From positions 583,675-647,674 of the forward strand of contig SIJG01000021.1 in the NCBI GenBank assembly GCA_023374025.1: a stretch of 64,000 nt of DNA, written 5' to 3'. Source of the stretch: Heterodera schachtii. Taxonomy: Eukaryota; Nematoda; Chromadorea; Rhabditida; Heteroderidae. Made by a program: the position numbers and the translations under genes. Shown piece by piece: positions 36,230 through 47,590 of the stretch; the stretch's first letter is position 1, and each line of letters starts with the position of its first letter. Under the pieces are notes generated by a model. That model worked only from the letters and a program-made list of their open reading frames with translations, had not been told where the DNA came from and did no database searches.

Positions 36230-37724
36230 TTTATTACTTTTCAGTGCGGTCGCTTGTGATTCGAAGGTCAGCTTCAGCTGGTAAATTCTCCCGTCTCAGT
36301 TTCGCCACCTCCGCGTCCTTCTTTTTGTTCGCTTCGATTTGCGATTGCGTCGCTTGCGCCTGCTGTTCCAACCGCTCCTGCAGTTCGTCCGCTTCGTATT
36401 GAATCTCACCTCGGCCCCGCTCGGAGCGCGCCCGCGCCTGCCGTTCCGCTTCCAATTCCGCCTCCATCTCTTTGCAGCGCGCGTCCATCTCCTTAAGAAA
36501 AGCACACAAAATATATTAAATATTTAAATATTGAATAATTATTTTGTCCCCAATTTGTTTCGACCTGCGCCTGTCGCTGCAATTTCGCGCCTTGCGACTG
36601 CGCCTCCTCAAAACGGACGGACAGCGCAAAAGGTCGGCCTCCTTGCGCTTCAGACTCGTCTCCATGTCCTGCCGCTGCTTGCCCATCTCGTCCAAATTCT
36701 CGCGTGCAATGCGCACTTCGCCCTCGAACTTGCGGCGCGCTTTCTCCTGCTCGGCACGCGCACGACGCTCGCGGTCCATTTCATTTTCAACCGACTTTAA
36801 AACAAAAGAAAATAAAATATCTGTACTTTTTGACAATTTGTTTTATTGAAATTAAGGCACGGCGTGCCGTTGAAAGAATTTGAAAGTTTGGCCACCTCCA
36901 AAGTTTGTTGAAGTTTCTGTCGGTGCGCTTTCTCCGCCGCGTTTCGCTCCGCCTCCATTTGCAAGTCGTTCTGCAGTTTGGCTGCAAGTTCCTGCTGCTG
37001 TTTGCGCTCCTTGGCCAGTTTGGACTCGGTCAGTTCCTGCTTGTGCAGTTCATCAGCCAGCGTCCGTAACTTAAAGTCAATTCGTTTGCTAAGTGCCAAC
37101 TTGACCTGCCTTGTCCATTTCCTTTCGCATTTCTTCCCGTTCTATGGCCATTTGTTTGGCTTCACGTTCCAACTTTTCAGTCAGTTCCTGTTCACGCTGC
37201 AGGCTCTCCTGCACCATCTGATATGTCTCCTGCACCTTCTCCAGCTCCTGCTGCGCTTTTCCCTTCACGCACAAAGGCCTCGCGCGGCTTAATTAAAAAA
37301 AAATTGAATTTGATTATGATCCTTTTAAAAATCAAATTCAATGCTAAGTGTATTGAACTATTACTACAGTATGCTTCTCACCTGTACAGTTTGAACCAAG
37401 GCCAAGTGCGAAGCTGAAGCCAAGCGCGGATATTGGACTGAATCAGACGGTAGGCCGAGATTTGTTTGTGTCGGTGTGCCACGTCAAACTGAAAACGACG
37501 GCACGGGTTTTTTGCGTGTTTTTGCTGCTAAAATAAGACAAAACCTTGGCACAATGCCATCGGCACACCGCCTGAAAGCCGGTGACCAATTGGGACAGCC
37601 GAGCATCGCGCAGGTCTTCAATGTGTGCCACAACACCGGCACGGAAAAACACCTGAACAAGTGGGAATTCAAAAGAATTAATTTCGTTAATGAGCCCATT
37701 AGTGTGGGTTGTCCACCTCACCTT
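36230..37724 (-). pseudogene. Rearranged, frameshifted copy of myosin rod and neck exons
   Basis: In parental orientation it carries exon 28 (about 36242-36491), exon 27 (about 36566-36793), exon 26 (about 36897-37071), then a jump, the remainder of exon 24 (37096 to about 37286), exon 23, exon 22 and a few bases of intron 21. The jump joins parental 13334 to 14970 and deletes exon 25 and the alternative first exon. Small indels in exon 28 (near 36285) and exon 27 (near 36625) break the frame. It ends abruptly at 37724 within a splice donor region. Confidence 0.94.
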
Positions 37725-39889
37725 TAAATTCTGAAAAAATTATTTTTATTTTATGTGTCATTTTGTCAAATTTACGAGGTCTTGACATTCTAAAAATTTG
37801 TAGAAATTTTGTAAGCAATAATAAATAATTGTTGCTAGTAACAGCAAATACAAAATCTGCATATGATTATCTTTAAAAAATTGATAACCCTAAAGTCTTA
37901 AACGAATTCACTGAACCATATGAACTTTTTGTTATTATGTAAAAACACCCATTTTCAAACCAAGCAATAGCCATAGGATGATTATTTTGATTCTGGTCCC
38001 CCCAAAGGAAATGAGCTCTCAAGCACTAACATTTCTATTTTTGAGGCCATGTACTCTTGAACTAGGCGCCGGACACCGCTAAAATCTAAAATTCACAGTA
38101 GAAGTCGATCCTGTTCTATCAATTGTTTCAGTTCACGGTTCTTCTCAACAATTACGAAAATTCAACCGGATTTCAATTCCCTTTTCACCGGTTAAACCTT
38201 TATTTTTCGGAATTTTCTTTGATAAAATTAAATAATGATTTTTTGGAAAATAGCTTTAAAAATGCTAACAAAAATCACTGAATTTTTATTTTCTTTTAAA
38301 CGAAAATACGTAAAATTTCTTCTGTGTTCATTTTCCAACCCAAAATGACCATATTTTCTTTTCCCCTGAATGACCGGAATTGTGATTAAATATTTATTAA
38401 TTTGAATTACCAAAAATATCAAATTGTCTGAAAAGTATAATCTTAAAAATGTGAATGAATTTCTATTTGATATTTCGCTAAATTTTGTGATTTTTCAAAA
38501 GTAAAATTTTTATAAAATGTTTGATTTAAATGCCTTCAATAAATTTTATCAAATTTAAAAACTGAAAAACTAAATGAAATCAAAAAAATTGAAAACCGAG
38601 AATTATTAAAATACTTCTTAGAAATTAATTCAATAATATTCAATGTTTAATTCAGCCGATAAAATTTGATTCTGTCCCCTTTTCCATCGCCTTCTCTTAA
38701 GACCGGTCCTCCGTCCGTCCGTCGCTTATTTTGGCCAATTTCGCCTCCCCGGGCGTTTCTTTTTCTTTTTCCCCTCTTTTCCCATTCATTTAGTCCCTGT
38801 CCAAACACACCTTTTCAGGGCAAATTTATGGTTACGACAAAATTTGGCGAAAAACAGCAGCAGAAATTAAGAGAGACAACAGACGACACGAAAGTGTGGA
38901 GAAAGTGTGCGAAATTGAGAGAGTGGGCAGACTGCGAGAGGGCTCAGAGTTTTGACTTTTTATTTTATGTGCCCATCAGCCCATCGACAGAAAATGTTTT
39001 TGAGGTGTTCGCGAAATTGAAGGACGACGACGATTTGGTGCTGTCCCCTGCTGTTGTCCGCCTCCCCCCCCCCCCCTTCTCCTCATTTCCATTCTCGACT
39101 TTTAATCGAATAATCGGCAATTAAACAAATAAAATAAGCAGCAATTGCGCATTCACCGTTAGCAATTAGCAAATCGCAACTCATTGCCCAATTTGCACTT
39201 CTCGCTTTCACACATTTTTTCCTTTATTTTTTGCTTTTTTGTAATTAAAACCGGAAGGGGTGGTCAACTGCGTCTGACACAATTTTAAGAAGCCATTACC
39301 TTTTCCTTTGTTGGTCAAATCTAACAAACTGCTGATAGGTCACCGTTCAAAAATATTGTTAATTATTAATTATTTCGAAGATTTTTTTAAATTTAATAAT
39401 GACGAAATTCGCCAAAAAAAAAAATTTTTAAACAAAATTACTTGATGTAAAAGGACTCAAATGATAAAGAAAATGAAAAAGAAGAAAAACCAATGTATTT
39501 TTGGCTTTGTGTGTTTGTTTTTTTATCGTCGTTCTTTTTTTAATCAGTTATAATTTTTCTTGTGATAATGTTTGAAAACGCAATAATAGTTAAAATGATA
39601 TTAGGGTTCCCAAATTTAAAAAAGTGCTTAATGTCTGATGGCACTATTAGGATGAAAGTTGGCACTCTTTGGCCCCGCTCTTTCGCCCGCTTTTTCTCTT
39701 TTCCGCTTGGTGTCTTTCTGCCATTTTGCTTCACTATTTTCCTGTTCTACACGTCTTTCTGCCATTCTTCTCATTCTCACCACCATCACCTTCGGTACCG
39801 GCAAACGCATCAACCAAATTCAAAAGTTAATTATTTTAAAATTTTAATTCATGAGTAATAATTTTTATTTTTACAATTAAAATATTAAG
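37725..39889. other. AT-rich intergenic region, no supported gene
   Basis: Mostly A/T-rich unique-looking sequence. A frame at 38666-39124 contains one moderately complex stretch, but is flanked by low-complexity Pro/Phe/Ser codons and lacks recognisable similarity. The region 39560-39860 could hold upstream exons of the following EGF gene; a hydrophobic run at about 39740-39790 is suggestive only. Confidence 0.5.
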
Positions 39890-40603
39890 AAAATTGAATG
39901 TGCCCATGGGGCAGCGGTCAGCGGACGGTGCGTCTGCGACCAGGGCTTTGCCGGCACGTGGTGTGAGCGCGAGATGCATTGTGGCACATTCGAGCGGACA
40001 TCGGACGGAGGGTGCCGAAAACAGACAATTAGACTTACAATTAATTTAAATTTCATCGGTGTTTTTTTGATTAGCTGTTCCGAGTGTCAGCCGAATTTTT
40101 CTGGCGAACGATGCGAGCGAATTTTGTGCCAAAACGGTGGCCAAGAGGCGGAATATGAGCAAAAGTGCGAGTGCCGGGCGCCGTATTCGGGAAAACACTG
40201 CGACGAATTGCTGACCCGGTAGGTGCCCTTCTCATTCGGACATTTCACAGACTGATTCCCGAATTTCATAGCAATGTTTACTTCTATTACAACTCAAAGG
40301 TATTTCTATTGAATTAAATAATTAATTAAATTTTTAATAAAATAAAATTATTCAATTAATGCTTTTAAAAATACCCTTCTTTCTCAATTCCTTTCCGATC
40401 GGTCCGTTCAGATGTCCACCATCGGTCCGCTTGGACTGATCGCTGTGTTGCCAATGATCGGCATTTATTTGGTCTGCGAACGGTACGCGCGGAAACGCCA
40501 AGTGCGGCGAATTGAGAAGACGTGGAGCGAGCAGACCAACCAAACGCTGAACACGCAACGGATTGAGCAGCTGCTGAAGGAACGAAAAGCGCCGAGGCAC
40601 TGA
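39890..40603 (+). CDS. EGF-repeat single-pass membrane protein, 5' exons not resolved
   Basis: Exons: 39890-40011, 40075-40218, 40251-40299, 40412-40603 (507 nt in frame). The extracellular part has consecutive EGF-like units with C-x-C, G-x-W/R-C and C-E-C-x5-G-x2-C spacing (for example CVCDQGFAGTWCE and CECRAPYSGKHCDE). A membrane helix follows (GPLGLIAVLPMIGIYLVC), with a basic cytosolic stop-transfer RYARKRQVRR and a short tail ending QLLKERKAPRH. Orientation is therefore outside-in, type I. The first exon starts in phase 0 after a TATTAAG acceptor, so at least one exon with the signal peptide must lie upstream; I could not identify it. Likely an adhesion or signalling protein; partners unknown. 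Confidence 0.75.
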
Positions 40604-40781
40604 TCAGAGAGAGAGGGGAGAGAGAGAGGGCGGAGAGAGTGAGCAGGAGAGAGAGAGAGACAGAGGGGGGAGAGAGATAGAGAGGGACTGAGAGAGAGAG
40701 GGGGCGGAGAGAGGAGAGAGAGAGGAGAGGGGGGGGGGGGAGGAGAGAGAGAGGAGAGGGGGGGGGGGGGGGAGGGAGATT
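40604..40781. repeat. GA-rich microsatellite after the EGF gene
   Basis: AGAGAGAGGGG-type purine repeats with two long G runs (near 40730 and 40760). They begin directly at the stop codon region and form the start of the 3' flank. Confidence 0.9.
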
Positions 40782-43700
40782 GATCGGGTTCAAACCAATA
40801 ATTAGTTTTGGCTAAATGATTGGCATGGTGTCATATGACAAAACTGACATTTCCTACAGCTTTTTCGAATTGTATTAATTTTAAAGAATTCGCATTTTTT
40901 AAAGTATTTAATGATAATTAAGGCTTTGTAAGCTGCACAAATGCATTGAATTTGCCCTCGTGGGAATTAATTTTACGATTTTCAACTTTAAAATATCAAT
41001 AAAAAGACAATTAAAATCTAAAAGATCAAACGCACAATTTACCAAGCGTTATTCTCATAGATTAATTTAATTAAATTTTCACATTTTTTCGTAGGACAAA
41101 ATAAAATATTAAATTAGAAATTAGGAAGTTAAAATGCGTTGCCATTTTTTTGCAGCTTAAATTCGTCATTTTTTTCATTTTTTTTTGTCCTGAACATTCG
41201 CTGTTGATAATCAACGCGGAATTGTTTTACCGGAAAAACATTGCCACGGCACAGACAATCGGCAAAATATGCAAATGAATGGCCCAATTTCAGAAATCCC
41301 CTCAAGCGAAATGCTTCTTCCTCAAAGCGAGCGAATGTCGTCAGTGCTAATAAAGGGGAAATAATTCGAACATCTCTTTTTAAGTACATACATACGAATG
41401 TTTGTTGCAAATTCACACAAATAATCGGCACTTTCGTTTAGAATGTTATGGAATTTTTATTTTATTTTATCCAATTTTAAAATGTTTTCCCATAATTTAA
41501 CAATTGATATTCTTTTGATCAGTGAGGCCTGATATCTGATGACCTTATCACTCAATTTGCATGTTATTTGTTTTAATTTTATTTTCTTTTTCAAATTGCG
41601 TATTTTACACCGACCGCCGCCGGTCGATTTGCTCTGTCATTTATTTGTCCGTCCGTCTGAGTTCGCTCCGTTTATTTTGCAAAATTTAAAGTTTAAACTC
41701 TCTGCGGTTGTTGAACACCCCGGCGGGGAACGAGGACCAGCAAGAGTTCCATCATTTTGGTTGAATGTTTGTAAAAATTAGCATTTTTGTCTCAAAATTC
41801 GACAAGTTCAAAAGCTTTGGTCAAGTTCAAACTTTCAGATGACCTAAAAATTTTGAGTTTTAAGAATGGGTCAACCCGAGACCAAAAAGCACGAAAATAG
41901 TTTCTGTTCCGTAAAAGTGCACCCTTTTTAAACTGGGTTTGGCTAAGTGTTCTTTTGCTTTTTGTTTTGTGTTCTTTTCCGTACTTTTCCCTCTTTTATC
42001 CTACCTTTTTGCTAATTTGTCCGTTCTTTTCGCTCTTTTGTCCTAACTTTTTGCTAATTTGTCCATCCTTTTCGCTTTTTTTGTCCGTCCTTTTCTCTCT
42101 TTTGTCCTACCTTTTAGCTCATCTGTCCGTCATTTTCGTTCTTTGTCCTACCTTTTTGCTAATTTGTCCGTCTTTTGCCTATTTTTCTGCGCCCGCCTCC
42201 GTTGGCTTTCCGCCGTCGCTTTTCGCTCCCTCTGCCTATTTAGGAAATAATAATTGCGCCCATTTGAATTGATTTCTCTTTTTTTCATTGAGTGCCATTT
42301 TCTCTGTTTTTGTTCGCCGATTTCGAATAACCCCCGGGGGCATTTTCATTGTCTGAAAATCCCATTATTCACAACAAACACTTTTATTTATTTGGGCCGG
42401 GTATGGCGGGGGGAGAAGCGCCGTATAACCAAATTATCTGACAAATTCCCCAAATCCGCACAAATTGCTCGCTTCTCCTTTTCACCGTGGAACGATTCAT
42501 TTGGACACGCCAATCGGCACAATGCCATCAATGCGCTGTATTATGCCAAATGGAAAAAAGGCTAACAAAAATATGACGAAATTCGCTGCAATTGCGAAAT
42601 TCAAACCATCAATGATAATATATCAAATTAAAGTGAACTGTCTGTTTTCTTGGTGTACTGAACATGCGGCATTTGAACGTATTGAAATGGGGTAATTAAA
42701 GGGGTCAATTTATTTAAATTGACCTAATGCCAATCATTTCCCTTAATTATTTTATAGGTTGGTTCAAACATCTGTAAGCGCACATTCCTATAAATACATC
42801 CATAAAATGTTTGTGTGTTACGTCACGGAATGTTTTTGCCACTCTTTAAGCCATGCCCTCCGGCGAATTTCTTCCCGATGGATATTTGATATCATTGGGC
42901 CAAATTATGTAATGTTTCGAATGAACAAAAACTCATTTCCGCTAAATCCTACAAAATTATGCGCTAATCATTTTCCTCAAAGGCTTTGCCATTTCAATGC
43001 TTTTGCGATGGCAGCGCCGCATTTCGCCCACATCACCGCTTAAGGTGATAATTAATAATTAGAAATTTTCGCGTCATTTAATTAATAATTTAATAATGCT
43101 GCACTAAATGTGGGAAAGCATTGCCAAATGAATCTGTCTGTTAACGAATTGAGAAAACTTATCCAGCACTTTGGCCTTATTTACAATATTCTATGCACAA
43201 AGACTAAAGCTCATTTGTGCCTAATTCATTCTCCTTTTTGTCCATTTTGTCTCTTTATTTTATTATCCCTTTTTATTATTTTTCAGTCTTATTTTATTTG
43301 TTTTTTTTTTTATATATTTAGTTATCTTTTATTTAATTTTCTTTTCTTTTTTTCACCAAAACATTTTGATTTTTTCTTGTCGCTTTTTGACTTTCGGAAG
43401 GGGGCAAAGATTTCTTCCTCCCCCCCCCACACTTTAGAGAGGGGATTAAGCATTTGGGACGGGTGACAGGTGATGAGAGAGTGAGTGGTGATGGTTGGTT
43501 AATGGTTGTGGTGATCCGTGGCGATGTTCGCGAGTGATCGGTGGGTGAGGAATGCCCGACGGGGCGAATGAAGAAAGATCATCTTTTTAAGCTCCCATCA
43601 TTTTTGCGGTGGCAGAAGGCCAAAGGATTTACGCCCCCACAGGGGAGGGGGGCGGAAGTAAGCTTAATCCTCGCCATTTTCAGCTAACAATCGAAGACAT

Positions 43701-46700
43701 CGATCAATTCCCATTCCCCAGCCACTTAATTTTTTTGTTTATGCATTCTTCGCTCTAAATTTTCGAGCTTTTCAAATTTCGCATTTCGTTGAAAAATTTT
43801 ATTGTATTTTTCTTTTAAAAAATACCGCAAATTTTCTCACTTTTAATGAATTTTAAAATTAACTTCACCTTTGTTTATTTTTAATTCAAATAAAACCTTT
43901 ATCAAATCCAAATTAACTGAGAAATCGGACAAATAATTGAGTAAATTATGTGAATTTCTCGGCCCGTGTTTGTCCTTAATTATACCAAATGCCTTTAATT
44001 TGTTTGACTGACGCATAAAATTTGTTTTCTTTTCTTTCATTTCGTCAAATTTACTCAAATTAAACGGACCAATGCTGGTCCCCGTAAAAAGGGCATTATT
44101 ATGAGGACTAAGTGTACTTAGAAAGTTAAGTATTTGAAAATTCAAAAATTTTCATAAACAAATTTTTCTCAGCGGGCGGCGCCCTCCGCCAACGATTCTT
44201 TCGCCTTTCCTTTTCAATTCGATAAACACAACGCCACAACCCTCCGCCCCCCTCCGCCCCCTCTCCCCCCCCCCCCCTCTGCCCCCCCCCCTTTTTTGCC
44301 GTTCAAAGCTTTTGTGTCGTGTCGGCCAACAAAAGATCGGCTTACCCTTTGCCCGACACTTTTTGTGCTGTTTTGTTTAGCCAATTCGCACAAAACCAAC
44401 GCCGCCGGAGAGATAAATTTCAAAAATAAAAGAAAAAAAACCTTTTGGCATCAAATTTTCACTACAAATATTTCGGATCTTAAATTAATTCATCTCACAT
44501 TATCCCATCCTTTGAATTCCGTTGCTAATTTTATCCCTTCGCCTTTTTACCCCTCCCCCCTTTTCTGCTCAATTAAAGAAGTTTTTATTTTGCGCAAAGA
44601 TTTCAAATCCAAATGTTCAACCTTCGAGCCCGCTTAATTCACCGCCCGCTTTCTTCAGCCTTAAAATTTGTTTTTCCCGTGCACTCTTTGCCGATTCCTC
44701 CCCCACCCCCGGGGGATGGCATGACAAAATAATGCCGCGGGGGATGGTTGTCCCGCCGTTGGTCGGTGGTGGCATGGCCCCGGCGAAGGTTTGAGTGGTT
44801 TTTTGCCGATTAACTTAGCCCATTCGGAGCGCACTTTTCGGAGCACAATTTGTGTTGTGTGACGGAGAGAGTCTTGAGGGGAAGAAATAAACTCATTTTG
44901 TGTCGGCGATGAACGCCAAAACAAAATTCATTCGTTTGGCCCAACAGAACATTCACTCATTCGTTCGTTGGCATTCGTTTGCCCCCGGCGGGGGTCGCCT
45001 TTTCTTGGCAAAGTGTGTACTTATTCAAATTGGTGCGCACGAAAAAGGAGAAAGAAAAGACATAACTCTGCTGAACAAAAAGCCGCTACCCACCCAAAGG
45101 CGAAAAGTCCAACAAATTTATGCGAATTTAGCGCCAATGTTTTCCAAAAATTATGGCCTAAAATTCCAAATTAAATTGGGCACAATCAATCTTTTGTTTA
45201 TTATTCTAATGGGTTAATTTTTATCAATTATAAAAATTGAATGAATTTCAGTTGAATAAATTCAATTTATTTTTAGTCGGAATTTCAATGTATAATTTAA
45301 ATATTAGATTTTTTCAAATAATTATTTCCATCCCTTTAATTAATAATTTAATTTCATATTTTTTCTCAAATTGGACTTCCTTTTCTCGCCGATTATCCAT
45401 TAAACTCTCCGTCCGATTATTATTTCCTTTTTTGCCGTTCATCGAATGCCACGCAATGAAAAATGTTCGATTTTTGCCAATTTTGAATCGACGTTTAGCG
45501 AAATGAGTATGAGAAATTGAGTCGAAGGAATGAGTGGATGGATGTCTCTGGAGAAGCGAATTCTCTGCTCCACCATTGGCACAAATTCCACGCCCCTCCC
45601 CCCTCCCCTCCCCCGAGGGGTCCTCCCCCCCCCCCCCCCCTCAAATCCTCCTCCAGTGCCAATGCCATTTTCTCACCTTCGCTGGTCGTGGGTATCTTTC
45701 AGTTGTCGGCTTCCGTTTTGCGGTTGTCAAGGTACAGCTGAAGCAGCGGCCCCTCTGAAGGGTCCGGCACAAAACGCGGCCAAAACGGCGACGAACGCCC
45801 CCACCCCTCTGCCCGCCCCCCTCCACCGCACCGCAAAGAACGGCGGCCGATAATCGGCCAACCCAACGCATTTATGGCATAAAATAAATGCATTTTCAAA
45901 AAATTATCTATCTATTTTTTTAGTACTCAAAGACTATGGCAAGAATTGTACCAACAAATTCTTGCTAAAGTTTATGGGAGACAAACACTGTTGTCAAAAT
46001 CGTGTCACTTTGATTAATGAAGTATTAATGAGGTAATTACAGGAAGCAGAAAAGGAGTAAACAAATTTATGCGATTCAAAAATTATTAATTGAACTCATT
46101 AAAACGCATTTATCTTTTTTAATTATTTTATTTTTCCTGAAATTGTCCTTAAATTTCCATTTTTCAATTATTCATATCATAAAAATTTGTTTTTGGATCA
46201 TTTTCAACATTTTAAATTTGCCTCCTCCCATCAGATTTATTGCCCATTATTGTGTTAATAGTCGCGCTAATTTTGCGCAAACATTTGCCATTGGCGAGAA
46301 GGGCACTCAGACAGTGCATTCATTCATTTATCCATTCGTCCGTCCGTTCAATTGGCGATTATTTGGGCCCGGATAATCCGTCCCCCGCGGGCGGTTTTCT
46401 GTGCCAATGTCCGTCGTCCGTTGGCATTTGTCCTGCCGAACAAAACGGCAAAACTGCTCTCTTTTTCGTTGCCATTCCATACACTTTTTGCACGTACGGA
46501 CAAAGGCAACACAAAACAATTGGCCAATGAAAAAGAGACCAAAAATCGACGAAAAATAACGGAGAAACGAACGGACGACGGACCCTTTGTTATGAGCCGA
46601 CCGTCGCTTTGGCGAATCCCTTCCGGCGTAAGGGCGTAATTAATAAATAAATTAATTAATTTGCATATATTTTATCATTAAAAATTGGAAAATCAAACAA

Positions 46701-47590
46701 CAGCCGGCACAACTTATTCGTCGCATAATTTGCTTAGAATTTGCTTTTATTTTTCATTACCTTTTTTTGACTAAAATAATAATTTTTCATTTTCTTATAT
46801 GTATTACATTGCTTTTTCTATTTGAATTCACAACCGCTCCATGCCGAAACCCAATTTTGTACTTTTATTATTTTTGCCTAATTTGACGCTTTAGCTATTG
46901 AAATAAATAATTGAATATTTCTTGTTTTACAATCTCAATACCTTCTTAATTTGTCACGATGGTTAGAAAAATGCCCACTTTCAAATGAATTAAATAAGTG
47001 TCCTAAAGTGATTAAACAAAATTTAAAAGAAATTATTTTATTTTTTTAATTTTTCTGCCGGTCCTTTGCTTATTAATTGATTAATTGTTATTTTTCATTT
47101 CTTTATTTCAAACATTTGCCCGCTTTTTGCATGAAATTAACGTCCAATTTCAATTTGCTGCTCCCCCCCCCCTTTCCTTCTGCAGGCGATGGTCCAATGA
47201 ATGTGTAATGTGATCAATCATAATCATTCATAACTAATCAGTGTCATATGACGGATTTTTTTAAAGTAATTTATGGCCTCATTAAACGCGATAATAAAGC
47301 AATAAATACTCATTAAATGTCATCAAATGTTACAATTTTTATATTTTAATTACCATTTCCATAAAATTTTTTATTTAAGCGGCATTTTCCCTTGCTCACA
47401 GTATTCCCCCGCCCTTACCATTTCTCTCCGCTGAATCTCGTACCACTACGGTACCTCCCTTCCCACAGCAAACCCCTCGCCCCCTGCCACCGTACTCACC
47501 TACCGTCACGCGTCGAAACTGTTGGGCCTTCGTCCGCTTGCGGTCGCTGCATCCGCTGCTCACGAGTTGCTGCTGCTGTTGCTGCACAGA
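40782..47590. other. Long region without a supported gene
   Basis: AT-rich DNA alternates with C/T-rich and C-run patches. Frames at 42759-43043, 43843-44145 (minus) and 44900-45217 contain ordinary-looking codons, but lack splice context or recognisable domains. Poly-C runs occur near 44265, 45630 and 47162. The last few hundred bases probably include the promoter of the potassium-channel gene. Confidence 0.5.
41950..42185. repeat. Degenerate pyrimidine tandem repeat
   Basis: Roughly four to five units of about 45-50 bp built on CTTTTGTCCTACCTTTTTGCTAATTTGTCCGTC, each with small changes. Confidence 0.75.

Larger units (their letters stand above)
34341..36346. repeat. Tandem duplication of an M41-gene plus myosin-fragment cassette
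   Basis: Copy 1 spans 34341-34971 and copy 2 spans 34972-36346. Both start TAATAAAACAGAAATATT, contain the M41 gene start, a poly-G patch (near 34747 and 36123) and the 3' part of myosin exon 28, and both end GATTTGCGATT. Copy 1 lacks an exact 744-bp block (35150-35893 in copy 2) holding most of the peptidase gene. The near-identity suggests a recent event. Confidence 0.9.

Noticed and set aside
33722..37724. A second functional myosin gene
   Set aside because: Exons are missing, inverted, duplicated and frameshifted; no motor-domain exons are present.
38666..39124. 152-residue plus-strand frame
   Set aside because: Central part looks protein-like, but both ends are low complexity and no family is recognised.
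43843..44145. 100-residue minus-strand frame with ordinary codon mix
   Set aside because: AT-rich, no similarity I can name, and no neighbouring exon or splice context; left as unsupported.
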